NCBI GenBank assembly: GCA_017546665.1
Contig: JAFYSE010000041.1
Coordinates: 1 to 33,977, forward strand
DNA from: Clostridia bacterium
GTDB taxonomy: Bacteria > Bacillota > Clostridia > Oscillospirales > Acutalibacteraceae
Reading direction: 5' to 3'
DNA length: 33,977 bases
Shown here: positions 1 through 8,423 of the stretch, piece after piece
How positions within the stretch are numbered: the first letter of the stretch is position 1
Layout: each line of letters begins with the position of its first letter
The notes under the pieces: model-generated
The model's database searches: none
What the model was told of the DNA's origin: nothing
What the model saw: only the letters and a program-made list of their open reading frames with translations
Position numbers and translations under genes: made by a program

Positions 1-456
1 GTTCTTGCTCTTTCTAAAGTTTATGACCCTAAGGTTATCAGACTTGCTGCTGTTTTTGCAGTTGCACTTTCATTCTCACCTAAGTTCGCTGCAGTTATCA
101 ACTCACTTCCAACTGCAATCATCGGTGGTATTTCATTCGTTCTTTACGGTATGATTTCTGCTATTGGTGTTCGCAATGTTGTTGAATCAAAGGTTGACTT
201 CACAAAGAGCCGTAACCTTATTGTTGCTGCTATCATCCTTGTTACTGCACTTGGTCTTTCTGCTGGTGCATCTTTCACAATTGGTGGCGTTACAATCACT
301 CTTTCTGCTCTTGCTTGTGCTTCTCTTGCAGGTATTATCCTTAACGCAATTCTTCCTGGCAAGGATTATGAATTCACAGAAGATGAGCCAAAAGATACAG
401 GCGTAAACTTCGCAGCAGGACAAAACTCAAAACGTCTTGAAAAAGAAGATAAATAA
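1..456 (+). CDS. uraA: Uracil permease (NCS2 family), C-terminal part
   Basis: The reading frame is open from the first base of the window, so the 5' part of the gene lies upstream. The visible 151 residues are the last membrane segments of a nucleobase:cation symporter-2 protein. They include a segment ending PTAIIGGISFVLYGMI, two further hydrophobic helices (roughly residues 75-95 and 100-118 of the fragment) and a charged cytoplasmic tail following LPGKDYEF, typical of Gram-positive uracil permeases. The protein would import uracil across the plasma membrane for pyrimidine salvage. Codon use is strongly biased (ctt, gtt, gct), as expected for a well-expressed core gene. A strong hairpin terminator follows 20 bases after the stop. 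Uracil rather than xanthine specificity is inferred from overall similarity and cannot be proved from this fragment. Confidence 0.85.
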   Translation, partial: VLALSKVYDPKVIRLAAVFAVALSFSPKFAAVINSLPTAIIGGISFVLYGMISAIGVRNVVESKVDFTKSRNLIVAAIILVTALGLSAGASFTIGGVTITLSALACASLAGIILNAILPGKDYEFTEDEPKDTGVNFAAGQNSKRLEKEDK

Positions 457-475
457 GTCTTAAATTATAAATTAT

Positions 476-506
476 CCCCGTAGTTTATTGCTACGGGGAC
501 TTTTTT
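476..506 (+). terminator. Rho-independent terminator after the uracil permease gene
   Basis: An 8-bp perfect stem, CCCCGTAG (476-483) with CTACGGGG (491-498), has a 7-base loop and is followed by a T run at 501-506. It separates the permease gene from the downstream transporter gene. Confidence 0.9.
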
Positions 507-533
507 GTGGTAAAATATTTACGGTGAATTTGT

Positions 534-1400
534 ATGATTAAGAACGACAAGACAAAAGGAATTATATATATTATCATTTCTGCCTTTTTCTTTGCCCTTA
601 TGGGGCTTTTTGTGAAATTATCGGGAGATTTACCTATAATTCAGAAAAGCTTTTTTAGGAACGCGGTGGCGATGATTTTCGCCTTTGTTTTAATAACAAA
701 GAATAAAGAATGGGCATTACCAAAGGGTAAAAACATAGGATTTTTGCTTATCAGAGCTATTGCTGGTACTGGTGGAATTCTCTGTAACTTTTATGCACTC
801 AGCAATATGAATCTTGCAGATGCATCAATGCTTAATAAACTCTCCCCTTTCTTTGCGGTTATATTCTCATTATTTCTTCTTAAAGAGAAAGCAAATTTAA
901 AACAGATTTTAGCTGTTGTTACCGCATTTATAGGTGCTTTGTTTGTTATGAAGCCATCTTTCTCGTTTGAGGCATTTCCCGCTTTTATGGGCTTTATAGG
1001 CGGTTTGGGGGCAGGACTTGCTTACGCCTGTGTAAGAAAACTTACTCAAAATGGATTTAAGGGAAACCTAATCATCTTCTATTTTTCGACCTTCTCCTGC
1101 GTTGTAACATTGCCTTGGCTTATCTTCGACTTCACACCAATGTCACCACAACAATGGCTTTATTTAATTCTCGCTGGACTTTCAGCAAGTGGTGGACAAT
1201 ACTTTATCACAACGGCATACAGTAAAGCACCGGCGAAAGAAATTTCAATTTATGACTATTCACAAATCATATTCACAACTCTTTTAAGCCTTATAGTATT
1301 CGGCGATTTGCCCGATGCATTGAGCTTGGTGGGATATGCAATAATCATTTCTGCAGCGTTATTCAATGCGTGGAATTCATTAAGAAAAACAAAACCCTGA
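534..1400 (+). CDS. DMT-superfamily (EamA) transporter
   Basis: This 288-residue membrane protein has about ten hydrophobic helices arranged as two EamA repeats, the normal length for the drug/metabolite transporter superfamily. The first repeat covers roughly residues 9-137 and contains the typical LADASMLNKLSPFFAVIFSLF segment. The second covers about 150-282 and ends with FNAWNSL before a short lysine-rich tail. It probably exports or imports a small metabolite across the plasma membrane, but the substrate cannot be told. The ATG at 534 is preceded by GGTGA (523-527) at good spacing. It lies just after the permease terminator, with only a weak TAAAAT -10-like element at 511-516, so it may have its own modest promoter. 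Its stop codon lies inside the terminator hairpin shared with the converging glycan operon. Confidence 0.85.
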   Translation: MIKNDKTKGIIYIIISAFFFALMGLFVKLSGDLPIIQKSFFRNAVAMIFAFVLITKNKEWALPKGKNIGFLLIRAIAGTGGILCNFYALSNMNLADASMLNKLSPFFAVIFSLFLLKEKANLKQILAVVTAFIGALFVMKPSFSFEAFPAFMGFIGGLGAGLAYACVRKLTQNGFKGNLIIFYFSTFSCVVTLPWLIFDFTPMSPQQWLYLILAGLSASGGQYFITTAYSKAPAKEISIYDYSQIIFTTLLSLIVFGDLPDALSLVGYAIIISAALFNAWNSLRKTKP

Positions 1401-1428
1401 TGAATAAAATCATCAGGTTTTATTTTTT
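1396..1428. terminator. Bidirectional terminator between the DMT gene and the VanZ-like gene
   Basis: The stem CCTGATGA (1396-1403) pairs with TCATCAGG (1410-1417) around a 6-base loop. On the plus strand it is followed by a T-rich run (1418-1428). On the minus strand it is followed by TTTTGTTTTT (complement of 1385-1394), so it can stop transcription from both sides. The DMT stop codon (1398-1400) is inside the stem. Confidence 0.85.
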
Positions 1429-1964
1429 ATAGTAATCTGTATTCTTGGCACATAAGCACTTGCAAGATAACCGAGGAAAGCACCGAGCGTATTATGGATA
1501 ACATCGTCTGCTTCTGCTATGCCCAAGGAAAATATATATTGTATAAGTTCCAAGAAAAATGAAAATATAAGAGCAATAGAAACACATATTATCACGTGTT
1601 TTTTTGTTTTCAAAAAATCGAAGAAAAACAACCCAAAAGGGAAAAACAACAACACATTTGCTCTATTTGTAAAAAATGCCTCTGAATTTTTACCCATAAA
1701 ATATTCAACATATGAAGACAATGGAATTAAGTCTAGATTTGCAGTAACACTTCCAACTTTTCTGCTTAACAAGACCTTATACAATACAACAATTGTATAA
1801 GCCATTATTAAAACTATATTGATTATATTCCAAAACTTTGTTGATTTATTAGAGATGTATTCCTTGGCCTTTAAATATACCCACGTACTCAAAAGAATAA
1901 ATACTGCAAATTCAACGATTGAAAAACCATAGATATATCGACTAACAACATTAATTATATCCAT
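1413..1964 (-). CDS. VanZ-family membrane protein
   Basis: This protein of about 183 residues has roughly five transmembrane segments and the VanZ-like core. That core consists of an arginine/asparagine-rich entry into a helix (FTNRANVLLFFPFG), then a helix with ELIQY, then an acidic-histidine motif (AEADDVIHNTLGAFLGY). VanZ proteins confer low-level teicoplanin resistance in some enterococci. Most homologues in glycan loci have no known function, so resistance should not be assumed. It is the last gene of operon B. The ATG at 1964 follows two bases after the stop of the epimerase gene, which suggests translational coupling. An in-frame GTG at 1994 would overlap the upstream gene by 28 bases. 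Neither start has a strong ribosome binding site, so the start is uncertain. Confidence 0.75.
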   Translation of the reverse strand: MDIINVVSRYIYGFSIVEFAVFILLSTWVYLKAKEYISNKSTKFWNIINIVLIMAYTIVVLYKVLLSRKVGSVTANLDLIPLSSYVEYFMGKNSEAFFTNRANVLLFFPFGLFFFDFLKTKKHVIICVSIALIFSFFLELIQYIFSLGIAEADDVIHNTLGAFLGYLASAYVPRIQITIKNKT

Positions 1965-1966
1965 AT

Positions 1967-3040
1967 TTACGCCATATAAAATTCCTTGTACCACTCTGCA
2001 AAATTACGAATACCATCACGAAGTGATGTACTTGGTTTAAATCCAAAATCTGCTTCAAGCGATGACGTATCAGCAAATGTAATTGGCACGTCGCCCGCCT
2101 GCATTGGTACTAATTCTTTATGTGCTTCAAAGTCATAATCTTCTGGTAAAACTCCTGCACGAACCAACTCTTGCTGAAGAATATCAACAAAATCAAGAAG
2201 GTTTTCAGGGCTATTGTTACCAATATTATAAACCTTGTATGGTGGAATCGGCAAACCATCTTCACCTGTCACCTTTTCAGGTGCGTGCTGCATTACTCGT
2301 TTTACCCCTTCAACAATATCATCAACATAAGTAAAGTCACGTTTGCAATTACCGAAATTGAAAATCTGAATTTTTTCGCCCTTAATAAGCTTATTTGTGA
2401 AACCGAAATAAGCCATATCAGGACGACCTGCAGGACCGTAAACAGTAAAGAAACGAAGCCCTGTTGACGGAATATTATAGAGTTTTGAATATGCATGCGC
2501 TAATAGTTCATTGCTCTTTTTTGTTGCTGCATAAAGAGATACCGGGTTATCAACCTTATCATCTGTTGAATAAGGAATCTTTTTATTTGAGCCATAAACA
2601 CTTGATGAAGAAGCATAAACAAGATGCTCAACAGGAAAATTACGGCATGCTTCTAAAATATTGTAAAAACCAATAAGATTGCTTTCAACGTAAACATCGG
2701 GATTTGTAATTGAATATCTTACACCCGCTTGTGCAGCCAAATTCACTACCACAGCCGGTGAATTCTCCTTAAAGATTTTAAAAATGAGCTCCTTATCGGC
2801 AATATTGCCTTTAATGAAAGTCCAGGTTGATTCGTGACATTCTTTAGCAAGGTTGTCAATTTCATTAAGTCTGTAATTTTTTATTGAAACATCGTAATAG
2901 TCATTCATATTATCGAGACCGATGATATGAACAGGGTTAACAGTTTTTAATAATTCCATAACAAGATTTGAACCAACAAAGCCTGCCGCACCTGTTATTA
3001 AAATTATTTTATTTTTCAAATCAACATTCTGCATCAGCAT
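1967..3040 (-). CDS. UDP-glucuronate 4-epimerase-like NAD-dependent sugar epimerase
   Basis: This 357-residue short-chain dehydrogenase/reductase of the extended type likely interconverts UDP-glucuronate and UDP-galacturonate in the cytoplasm. It shows the NAD-binding GxxGxxG at residues 17-23, SSSSVYG before the active site and a catalytic Tyr170-x3-Lys174 pair. The stretch RFFTVYGPAGRPDMA (196-210), followed by FNFGNCKRDFTYVDD, is characteristic of the CapI/LspL/GAE type of UDP-glucuronate 4-epimerase. The ATG at 3040 has AAGGGG eight bases upstream and overlaps the end of the nucleotidyltransferase gene by 7 bases. It works beside a GHMP kinase and a nucleotidyltransferase, which together could make and adjust an activated uronic acid. 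UDP-glucose or UDP-GlcNAc epimerase activity is the main alternative. Confidence 0.85.
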   Translation of the reverse strand: MLMQNVDLKNKIILITGAAGFVGSNLVMELLKTVNPVHIIGLDNMNDYYDVSIKNYRLNEIDNLAKECHESTWTFIKGNIADKELIFKIFKENSPAVVVNLAAQAGVRYSITNPDVYVESNLIGFYNILEACRNFPVEHLVYASSSSVYGSNKKIPYSTDDKVDNPVSLYAATKKSNELLAHAYSKLYNIPSTGLRFFTVYGPAGRPDMAYFGFTNKLIKGEKIQIFNFGNCKRDFTYVDDIVEGVKRVMQHAPEKVTGEDGLPIPPYKVYNIGNNSPENLLDFVDILQQELVRAGVLPEDYDFEAHKELVPMQAGDVPITFADTSSLEADFGFKPSTSLRDGIRNFAEWYKEFYMA

Positions 3041-3774
3041 TTTGTTATCCCCTTATACTCATTCTGTACTTTTTCATAGCTTTTCAAATCGCCTATATCA
3101 TATCTACTACCAGGCATTTCCATAGCATAAACATCAGTCTTCCGACATAACCAAGAAATATAACTACCCGGTGCATCTGTATTGCATCCCTCATTTATAC
3201 CCTGCTGAACCTTTTGTGTATCTTCTGCAGTGTAATAATAGAACGGAGGGCAACACCAATTTGATGAGGGATTTTCGGGCTTTTCTGTCATATTGATAAT
3301 TTTATCATTATCATCTAATTCAAGGACACCACATTTTACAAGTTTTGCTTTTAATGGCTCGAAATAGCGCATAACACAAGAACTCTGCTTGTCCATTGCA
3401 TATTCAACAAATGCATTAAGACTGAAATCAAGAACATTATCCCCTGCAATCACAAGAACATCCTCATTAATACTCAATTTATCAATAGCAAACTGAATAT
3501 CCTTAACTGCGCCAAGACGATTTTCGTTTGATGTTGTACCATCATCCAGAACAGTAATTTTGTATGACTTTTCTTTTGCCCAATCATCAAAATGATGAGC
3601 AAATTTATGGTTTGAAATCACAACATATTCATTGATTAGCTTTGACTTTTCTAAATCATCAATCAACCAATCAAGAATAGTTTTCTCGCCCACCTTTAAA
3701 AGTGGTTTAGGAAAGTTTTCAGTTAAAGGATAAAGTCTTGTGGCATAACCTGCCGCTAAAATTAAGCTTTTCAT
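3034..3774 (-). CDS. Sugar-1-phosphate nucleotidyltransferase
   Basis: This 246-residue single-domain nucleotidyltransferase of the RmlA/GlmU-like fold joins a sugar 1-phosphate to an NTP, releasing pyrophosphate. It has the N-terminal signature LAAGYATRL (residues 6-14), the catalytic lysine in FPKPLL (Lys23) and the metal-binding GDN at 111-113. It is short, like HddC-type enzymes, and lacks an appended acyltransferase domain. Its ATG overlaps the stop of the upstream kinase gene in an ATGA arrangement (3771-3774), with GGAG seven to eight bases before the start, so the two proteins are probably made in step. The coupling suggests that it uses the sugar 1-phosphate made by that kinase. Base and sugar specificity are unknown. 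Confidence 0.85.
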   Translation of the reverse strand: MKSLILAAGYATRLYPLTENFPKPLLKVGEKTILDWLIDDLEKSKLINEYVVISNHKFAHHFDDWAKEKSYKITVLDDGTTSNENRLGAVKDIQFAIDKLSINEDVLVIAGDNVLDFSLNAFVEYAMDKQSSCVMRYFEPLKAKLVKCGVLELDDNDKIINMTEKPENPSSNWCCPPFYYYTAEDTQKVQQGINEGCNTDAPGSYISWLCRKTDVYAMEMPGSRYDIGDLKSYEKVQNEYKGITKC

Positions 3775-4985
3775 AAATTAACTCCATCTGCCGTTGTGCA
3801 TATATGCATACTAAATTTACCTTTAAGGTGTGGAAATTCAGCAAGGTATTCTTTTTCTACTTTTTTTAGAATTGAACTTTCATAATCAGGATTTATAAGT
3901 GCCATACAACAGCCCTTAAAACCTGCTCCTGAAAATCTACCGCCATAGATACCCTCGGTTTTAGTCATAATATCGTAAAGCTTGATAAGCTCAGGTGATC
4001 CGGTTTCCCAATTCTCAATCGAGGACTTGCCGCTCTCAAAAGAAAGCTTGCCGAATTCTTCAATATCACCTTTGCGCCAAGCCTCTGCGCCTGCTAAAAC
4101 TCTATGGTATTCAGAATACCAATGCTCTGCACGTTTTGCCCAATTGTATGGCAATTTATCTTTGTATTCAAGATAGACCTCATAAGGCACATCACGAAGA
4201 TTAGTTTCTTCAAATTTGCCATATTCCATACCTGAAAGAGCCTTTAAAGCATATGCTGCACTACGACATTCATCAACTCTCATATTAAATTTTGAGCCCG
4301 CCAAAGAGCGTTCAAGACCTGAAAAGAATATTGCAATTTTATAAGGCTTCATCTGAGGTGAAGTTGGAATAAGCTCATAGCTATCGTCCTGCATGTCCAT
4401 AAAAAGAAGGTGGTCTTTTTTACAATAAACCTCGCAGGATTGGTCCAACTTACCGCAAGCAACACCTACATACTTATTTTCTGCTTCTTGTGAAATCAAA
4501 ATAAGCTCTTGTGTTGATAAGTTAATATTATTAAGACGACAAAGAGCGGAAAGGAATGTAATAATAACCGCTGCGGAGGATGAAAGCCCACCGATTGGCA
4601 ATTCACCGTCTAAAACTGCACACATACCTATTCTCAATGGATAACGAGTATTAAGAGCTATTGTTGCGCCTCTTAAATGGTCTGCCCAGTCACCTTGTTT
4701 TTCTGTTGGTGTACTAGCAATATGCCACTGAGCACGTTTTGGAAACTGTAATGAAGAAATCTCAATTACGCCATTTTGTTTTGGCCCATAAGCAATATGA
4801 ATTCCCTTATCAATAGCAAAGCCTGTTATTCTGCCTAACTGATGGTCTGAATGTGCACCTAAAGGACAAATACGATATGGTGTGAATGCGATATATTCTG
4901 CATCTTTTTTATAGGTGTTTGAAAAAGCACCAAGCACATTTTTTGCCGCGTTAGTTTCTGAATATTTTGTAATTGTTGCTTCCAT
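3771..4985 (-). CDS. GHMP-family sugar kinase, galactokinase/galacturonokinase-like
   Basis: This 404-residue anomeric sugar kinase transfers the ATP gamma-phosphate to C1 of a hexose or hexuronate. The galactokinase signature is present in altered form as YRICPLGAHSDHQ (residues 37-49), where typical galactokinases have GRxNLIGEHxDY. The GHMP ATP loop is LPIGGLSSSAA (129-139), and the likely catalytic aspartate is Asp181 in GKLDQ. The YRICPLGAH form recalls plant D-galacturonic acid kinase, from memory of that family. It is coupled to a nucleotidyltransferase and then to a UDP-glucuronate-epimerase-like gene, which fits salvage of a uronic acid for glycan assembly. AGGAG lies ten bases before the ATG at 4985. 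Plain galactokinase is the alternative, but an isolated galK would not normally sit in such a set. Confidence 0.8.
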   Translation of the reverse strand: MEATITKYSETNAAKNVLGAFSNTYKKDAEYIAFTPYRICPLGAHSDHQLGRITGFAIDKGIHIAYGPKQNGVIEISSLQFPKRAQWHIASTPTEKQGDWADHLRGATIALNTRYPLRIGMCAVLDGELPIGGLSSSAAVIITFLSALCRLNNINLSTQELILISQEAENKYVGVACGKLDQSCEVYCKKDHLLFMDMQDDSYELIPTSPQMKPYKIAIFFSGLERSLAGSKFNMRVDECRSAAYALKALSGMEYGKFEETNLRDVPYEVYLEYKDKLPYNWAKRAEHWYSEYHRVLAGAEAWRKGDIEEFGKLSFESGKSSIENWETGSPELIKLYDIMTKTEGIYGGRFSGAGFKGCCMALINPDYESSILKKVEKEYLAEFPHLKGKFSMHICTTADGVNL

Positions 4986-5001
4986 TATGGCTCAACTCCT
5001 A

Positions 5002-6510
5002 TTATGCAGATTTCTTTCTGCGTAAAACTTTATTTGAAAGTGATTTAACTTCTTTGAAATAGAACAAAAGATTAACAACAAGTGTTACAACAACACAAAT
5101 AACGCCTACTTTTATTGCCATAAATATCCATGCAGTAAATGTAACTTCACTTAAGGAAATAAAGCTTGTTGCAAGAACAGAAACTAAAACCATTACTATG
5201 TCTGTAAAACAATGCAGGAAGAAAAATCTTGTTTTTCTGCCCATTATATTTTTCTTTAAATAGAAAACAAAATAAATTGTTCTGTAAAGCATTGCAACAG
5301 GCTTACCAATTGCAACACCAATTATACCAAATTTAATAACAAATACTACCGAAATCACAATATTGATAATTGCTTCTATAATTGCACTTGTCTGTGTCTG
5401 TTTATAATGACCGGCTGCGAGAACAACAATATTATAAGGCAGTCTTAAGCAATAGCAAGCCGTACCAAGAGTAGTAAGCACTGCAAATGCGGGCAAATAA
5501 TAATTAACGTCTGTTACCTTGGCGGTATAAATCTGAATAAATGGTAAGATAAGGATACCCGTACAAGTAAACAACAATGTAACAATCGTATGAATAAGCC
5601 ATTCAAAATGAGAGAAGAAATTATCAAGTGTTTCATGTTCTTCACGAGCAATCATATCACCTATTGTTGCCTGAACAGAATTTGTAAAGGTAGTTACAAG
5701 CAATTTAATACCATTTACAACACTATGATACACCTGATAGATTGAAACATTTTCAAGTGTTGAAAAAAGTGTTAATACAACAACATCAGTACTATTAAGA
5801 ACAACTGATGCTAGATGTTGTGCAAGTCCATTCCATTTTTGTTTGATTGGCTCATCGTTAAACTTAATCTTCTTGTCAATATCATAATGTTTTTTAGCAT
5901 AAGCAGTGAAAATTATAGGACGAAGCAAGAAAATAAGTGAAGTTATTAATTTCAATATAATTACATCTGCACCAATTACAGCCATTATGACTGTTGCAAC
6001 TGCATTCAGTATAAGCATTACTGTTTGAACAGTAAACTGAATATACGCACACTGGTCGGCGTTAAGAAGCATCTGATATGTAATACCAAAATAATACTGT
6101 GCAAAGGTGCTAATTGAAATAACTAAAATAAGTACTGCCGTAAAGCCCCAATCGTATTGGTCTTTCACGGTCATTGGGTAAAAAATTACTAGTCCTGCAA
6201 TATAAACAGCAAAAATATATGCAATTCTTTTAAAGAACTTTTCTGAAGACACAATAATTTTACTGATTTCAGTTTTATTTTTCTGTGCTAAAGGCTTATA
6301 AAGTGCAGACTGAACCACTGCACCAACACCAAGTTCTAAAAGTGTTATGAAATTTAAAAACTGTGCGATGGATGAAACAAGGCCATTTACCGCAGAACCA
6401 TAGTATTCTATAAATATTTTCGGAACAATCAGACCACAAACAACGGACACAACCTGATATATTACCGAAGTTGAGGTGTTAAGCATTAACTTTTTACCTC
6501 TTGAAAGCAT
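5002..6510 (-). CDS. Wzx-type lipid-linked oligosaccharide flippase (operon B)
   Basis: This polytopic membrane protein of about 502 residues belongs to the MATE/polysaccharide transporter superfamily and has around 12-14 hydrophobic helices. The opening helix follows LSRGKKLMLNTSTSVIYQ, and the second helix ends in the family-typical SAVNGLVSSIAQFLNFITLLELGVG. It would flip undecaprenyl-linked repeat units to the outer face of the membrane for polymerisation. I place the start at the ATG at 6510 because AAGGAAG (6518-6524) precedes it by seven bases. A longer reading frame from 6555 would run into the upstream gene. It is one of two flippases in the window and is partnered here with the EpsG-type polymerase at 9422-10537. 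Confidence 0.85.
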   Translation of the reverse strand: MLSRGKKLMLNTSTSVIYQVVSVVCGLIVPKIFIEYYGSAVNGLVSSIAQFLNFITLLELGVGAVVQSALYKPLAQKNKTEISKIIVSSEKFFKRIAYIFAVYIAGLVIFYPMTVKDQYDWGFTAVLILVISISTFAQYYFGITYQMLLNADQCAYIQFTVQTVMLILNAVATVIMAVIGADVIILKLITSLIFLLRPIIFTAYAKKHYDIDKKIKFNDEPIKQKWNGLAQHLASVVLNSTDVVVLTLFSTLENVSIYQVYHSVVNGIKLLVTTFTNSVQATIGDMIAREEHETLDNFFSHFEWLIHTIVTLLFTCTGILILPFIQIYTAKVTDVNYYLPAFAVLTTLGTACYCLRLPYNIVVLAAGHYKQTQTSAIIEAIINIVISVVFVIKFGIIGVAIGKPVAMLYRTIYFVFYLKKNIMGRKTRFFFLHCFTDIVMVLVSVLATSFISLSEVTFTAWIFMAIKVGVICVVVTLVVNLLFYFKEVKSLSNKVLRRKKSA

Positions 6511-6517
6511 AAAACAT

Positions 6518-6524
6518 CTTCCTT
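6518..6524 (-). promoter_or_regulatory. Ribosome binding site fixing the flippase start
   Basis: AAGGAAG on the minus strand lies seven bases before the ATG at 6510. It overlaps the end of neither gene's conserved part and decides against the upstream in-frame start at 6555. Confidence 0.7.
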
Positions 6525-6529
6525 TACAG

Positions 6530-7399
6530 TTAATCAAGTTTAAGCAATTCTCCAACTTTTAAATCGTATTCCATAGGCTCAAAACGGCCATAGCCTGAAC
6601 CGTGGAAGAATGTATATTCACCGAAATAAATTTTTCCGTTAATTTCATAAAAGTCAATACGGACAAATTTCATCCCCTGAGAAAGTTTTGCAGAAAGCTC
6701 TTTCATTTCTTCAAATTTTTCTGGTTTTTCTATAACCTTGCTTGAATTCTCATGGATATTTTCAAATTCAAGGTGATTAAACTCCATATCAAAAAAGTCA
6801 AATCTGCAATCATCACTTCTGTCCGTCGCAACAAACATTATTTCCGGCTTACCATCAAAACAGAAGAATTTATAGTCGTTGATAGCAGTCTCACCATCAG
6901 GAGCCATATGCTTTTCAGCGATAATTCTCGGCTTCAAACTTTTATACACAGGCTCAAAGCCCATATAATAATAATTTATTTTCATACAATGATTAAGCTT
7001 CTTTTTAGCTGCCTTAAAGTCAAAAGTTGCCTTATCATTACAAATAACAACACTTGCTGAATCGTGTGTGCATTTAAGCACAAACTTATCTGGCAATTTA
7101 TCAAGGTCAATTTCAGAAACACTATCATAAACTGCAAGAGTTGGAATAATATATTCTTCCCCTAAAAGCTCTGCAACATACTTTTTAACTTCAAACTTAT
7201 CAACAAGTTGGCTTTCCTTTGAATAGTCCCCGTTAAGCTTTAACCACTGCATCTTTTCGTTGAAAGTCTTTGGATTTTTTAAATCAGGCTCATAGCCAAG
7301 TCTTTCAACAAATTTGTCGTGGCAAAATTTTTCTGGACTGATAAAATGGCGACGCCAGTATTCAATTTTTTCTAAAAGATAACTTAAATTTTTATTCAT
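6530..7399 (-). CDS. TupA-like ATP-grasp protein
   Basis: This 289-residue soluble protein resembles the TupA-like ATP-grasp family (teichuronopeptide-type). Features seen are an N-terminal KFVERLGYEPDLKNPKTFNEKMQWLKL, the segment LPDKFVLKCTHDSASVVIC with the ATP-binding lysine, the hinge region IIAEKHM, and a C-terminal metal-binding part, FVRIDFYEINGKIYFGEYTF. ATP-grasp enzymes join a carboxylate to an amine through an acyl phosphate. TupA itself is linked to the polyglutamate/glucuronate polymer of alkaliphilic Bacillus. Here it may attach an amino acid to a uronic acid, matching the uronate genes downstream. Many relatives in glycan loci are listed as possible glycosyltransferase accessories, so the reaction is not established. 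AAGG eight bases before the ATG supports the start. Confidence 0.75.
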   Translation of the reverse strand: MNKNLSYLLEKIEYWRRHFISPEKFCHDKFVERLGYEPDLKNPKTFNEKMQWLKLNGDYSKESQLVDKFEVKKYVAELLGEEYIIPTLAVYDSVSEIDLDKLPDKFVLKCTHDSASVVICNDKATFDFKAAKKKLNHCMKINYYYMGFEPVYKSLKPRIIAEKHMAPDGETAINDYKFFCFDGKPEIMFVATDRSDDCRFDFFDMEFNHLEFENIHENSSKVIEKPEKFEEMKELSAKLSQGMKFVRIDFYEINGKIYFGEYTFFHGSGYGRFEPMEYDLKVGELLKLD

Positions 7400-7411
7400 A
7401 AATGAACCTTC

Positions 7412-8419
7412 TTATTTCATAACTTCGTTCAAAAGAATGCTTGCTTCCTGAAGTTTTGTTTTTAATGTTGATTTAAGTTTAAATTGTTCAATCAAGTATT
7501 TTACATCTCCAAGTTTGAACTTTTTGTTTCTAAGACGCACCAAAGCAACTCTTTTTGAGATGTTTTCTTTAAACACTTTCTTATCAACCAAACCTACTTT
7601 ATTGTTTGCATCAATAAGTTTTTTACCCCAAGCTTCAACTGCACCCACGCTTGCAGAATTTGAAACACCCTTGATTGTAAGATGAGCTTCATACTCTGTT
7701 TCATTTGGTGTTAAACCGATTCGAGCTAATCTGCGTTTCATTACCATTTCTGCAGTTGTAACCTGCTCTAATTTAAACTGAGAAGTAATCTGTTTATCGT
7801 GAATACGGTAAAAAAGAAGAACCTCATTCATTACAGCGAGCTTACCGAATTCGCTACAACGCTCCCACATATCATAATCCTGACCTTTTTTTACATTGCC
7901 GTCATAGGTAAGACCATATTTATCAAGAAAAGCTTTTTTAATCATTACCGACGGATGACAAAGACCACTTGTGAAGAAAAGTTCTGCACGAAGCTCATCG
8001 TTCTTTGTTTCAACACAAGGGCTCATATAAATACTCTTTGAGCCAAATGAAACAACACCTGAACCGATAATATCAACATCAGTATTATCTTCAAAATAAG
8101 CTAACTGACGTTCAAATCTTGTCGGTACAGAAAAATCATCGGAGTCCATTCTCGCAATAAAGTCACCTTTTGCAACGCTGAGACCTTTATTAAGCGATTT
8201 TGTAAGACCAATTTGCTCTTCATTATGAATAAGAACAATGCGGTTGTCTTTTTTAGCTGCAAGTTCAAGCTTTTCAACGATTTCATCATTTGAGCCATCG
8301 TTTAAGATAATAAACTCGAAGTTTTTGTGTGTCTGATTGAGAATACTGTCGATAGCAACATCAAGATATTCAGGTACCTCATTATAAACACTCATAATAA
8401 CAGAAATCATTTTACTCAT
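7412..8419 (-). CDS. Family 2 glycosyltransferase
   Basis: This 335-residue cytoplasmic or membrane-associated GT-A enzyme adds a sugar from a nucleotide donor to the lipid-linked repeat unit. The N-terminal ISVIMSVYNE strand, LNDGSND, and the DxD-like metal motif MDSDD (about residues 92-96) are clear. A later KGQDYDMWERC stretch supplies the probable catalytic base (acidic pair with W). The C-terminal third is rich in lysine and has no membrane helix. The ATG at 8419 has AAGGA at eight bases, four bases after the upstream gene stops, so its ribosome site lies inside the end of that gene. Donor and acceptor cannot be told. Confidence 0.88.
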   Translation of the reverse strand: MSKMISVIMSVYNEVPEYLDVAIDSILNQTHKNFEFIILNDGSNDEIVEKLELAAKKDNRIVLIHNEEQIGLTKSLNKGLSVAKGDFIARMDSDDFSVPTRFERQLAYFEDNTDVDIIGSGVVSFGSKSIYMSPCVETKNDELRAELFFTSGLCHPSVMIKKAFLDKYGLTYDGNVKKGQDYDMWERCSEFGKLAVMNEVLLFYRIHDKQITSQFKLEQVTTAEMVMKRRLARIGLTPNETEYEAHLTIKGVSNSASVGAVEAWGKKLIDANNKVGLVDKKVFKENISKRVALVRLRNKKFKLGDVKYLIEQFKLKSTLKTKLQEASILLNEVMK

Positions 8420-8423
8420 ATTT

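Noticed and set aside
151-456. A separate small protein gene starting at 151
   Set aside because: The same frame is open to the first base of the window and matches the uracil permease on both sides of this methionine.
1413-1964. Glycopeptide resistance determinant
   Set aside because: VanZ-like proteins are common in glycan loci and no other van genes are present, so a resistance claim is not supported.
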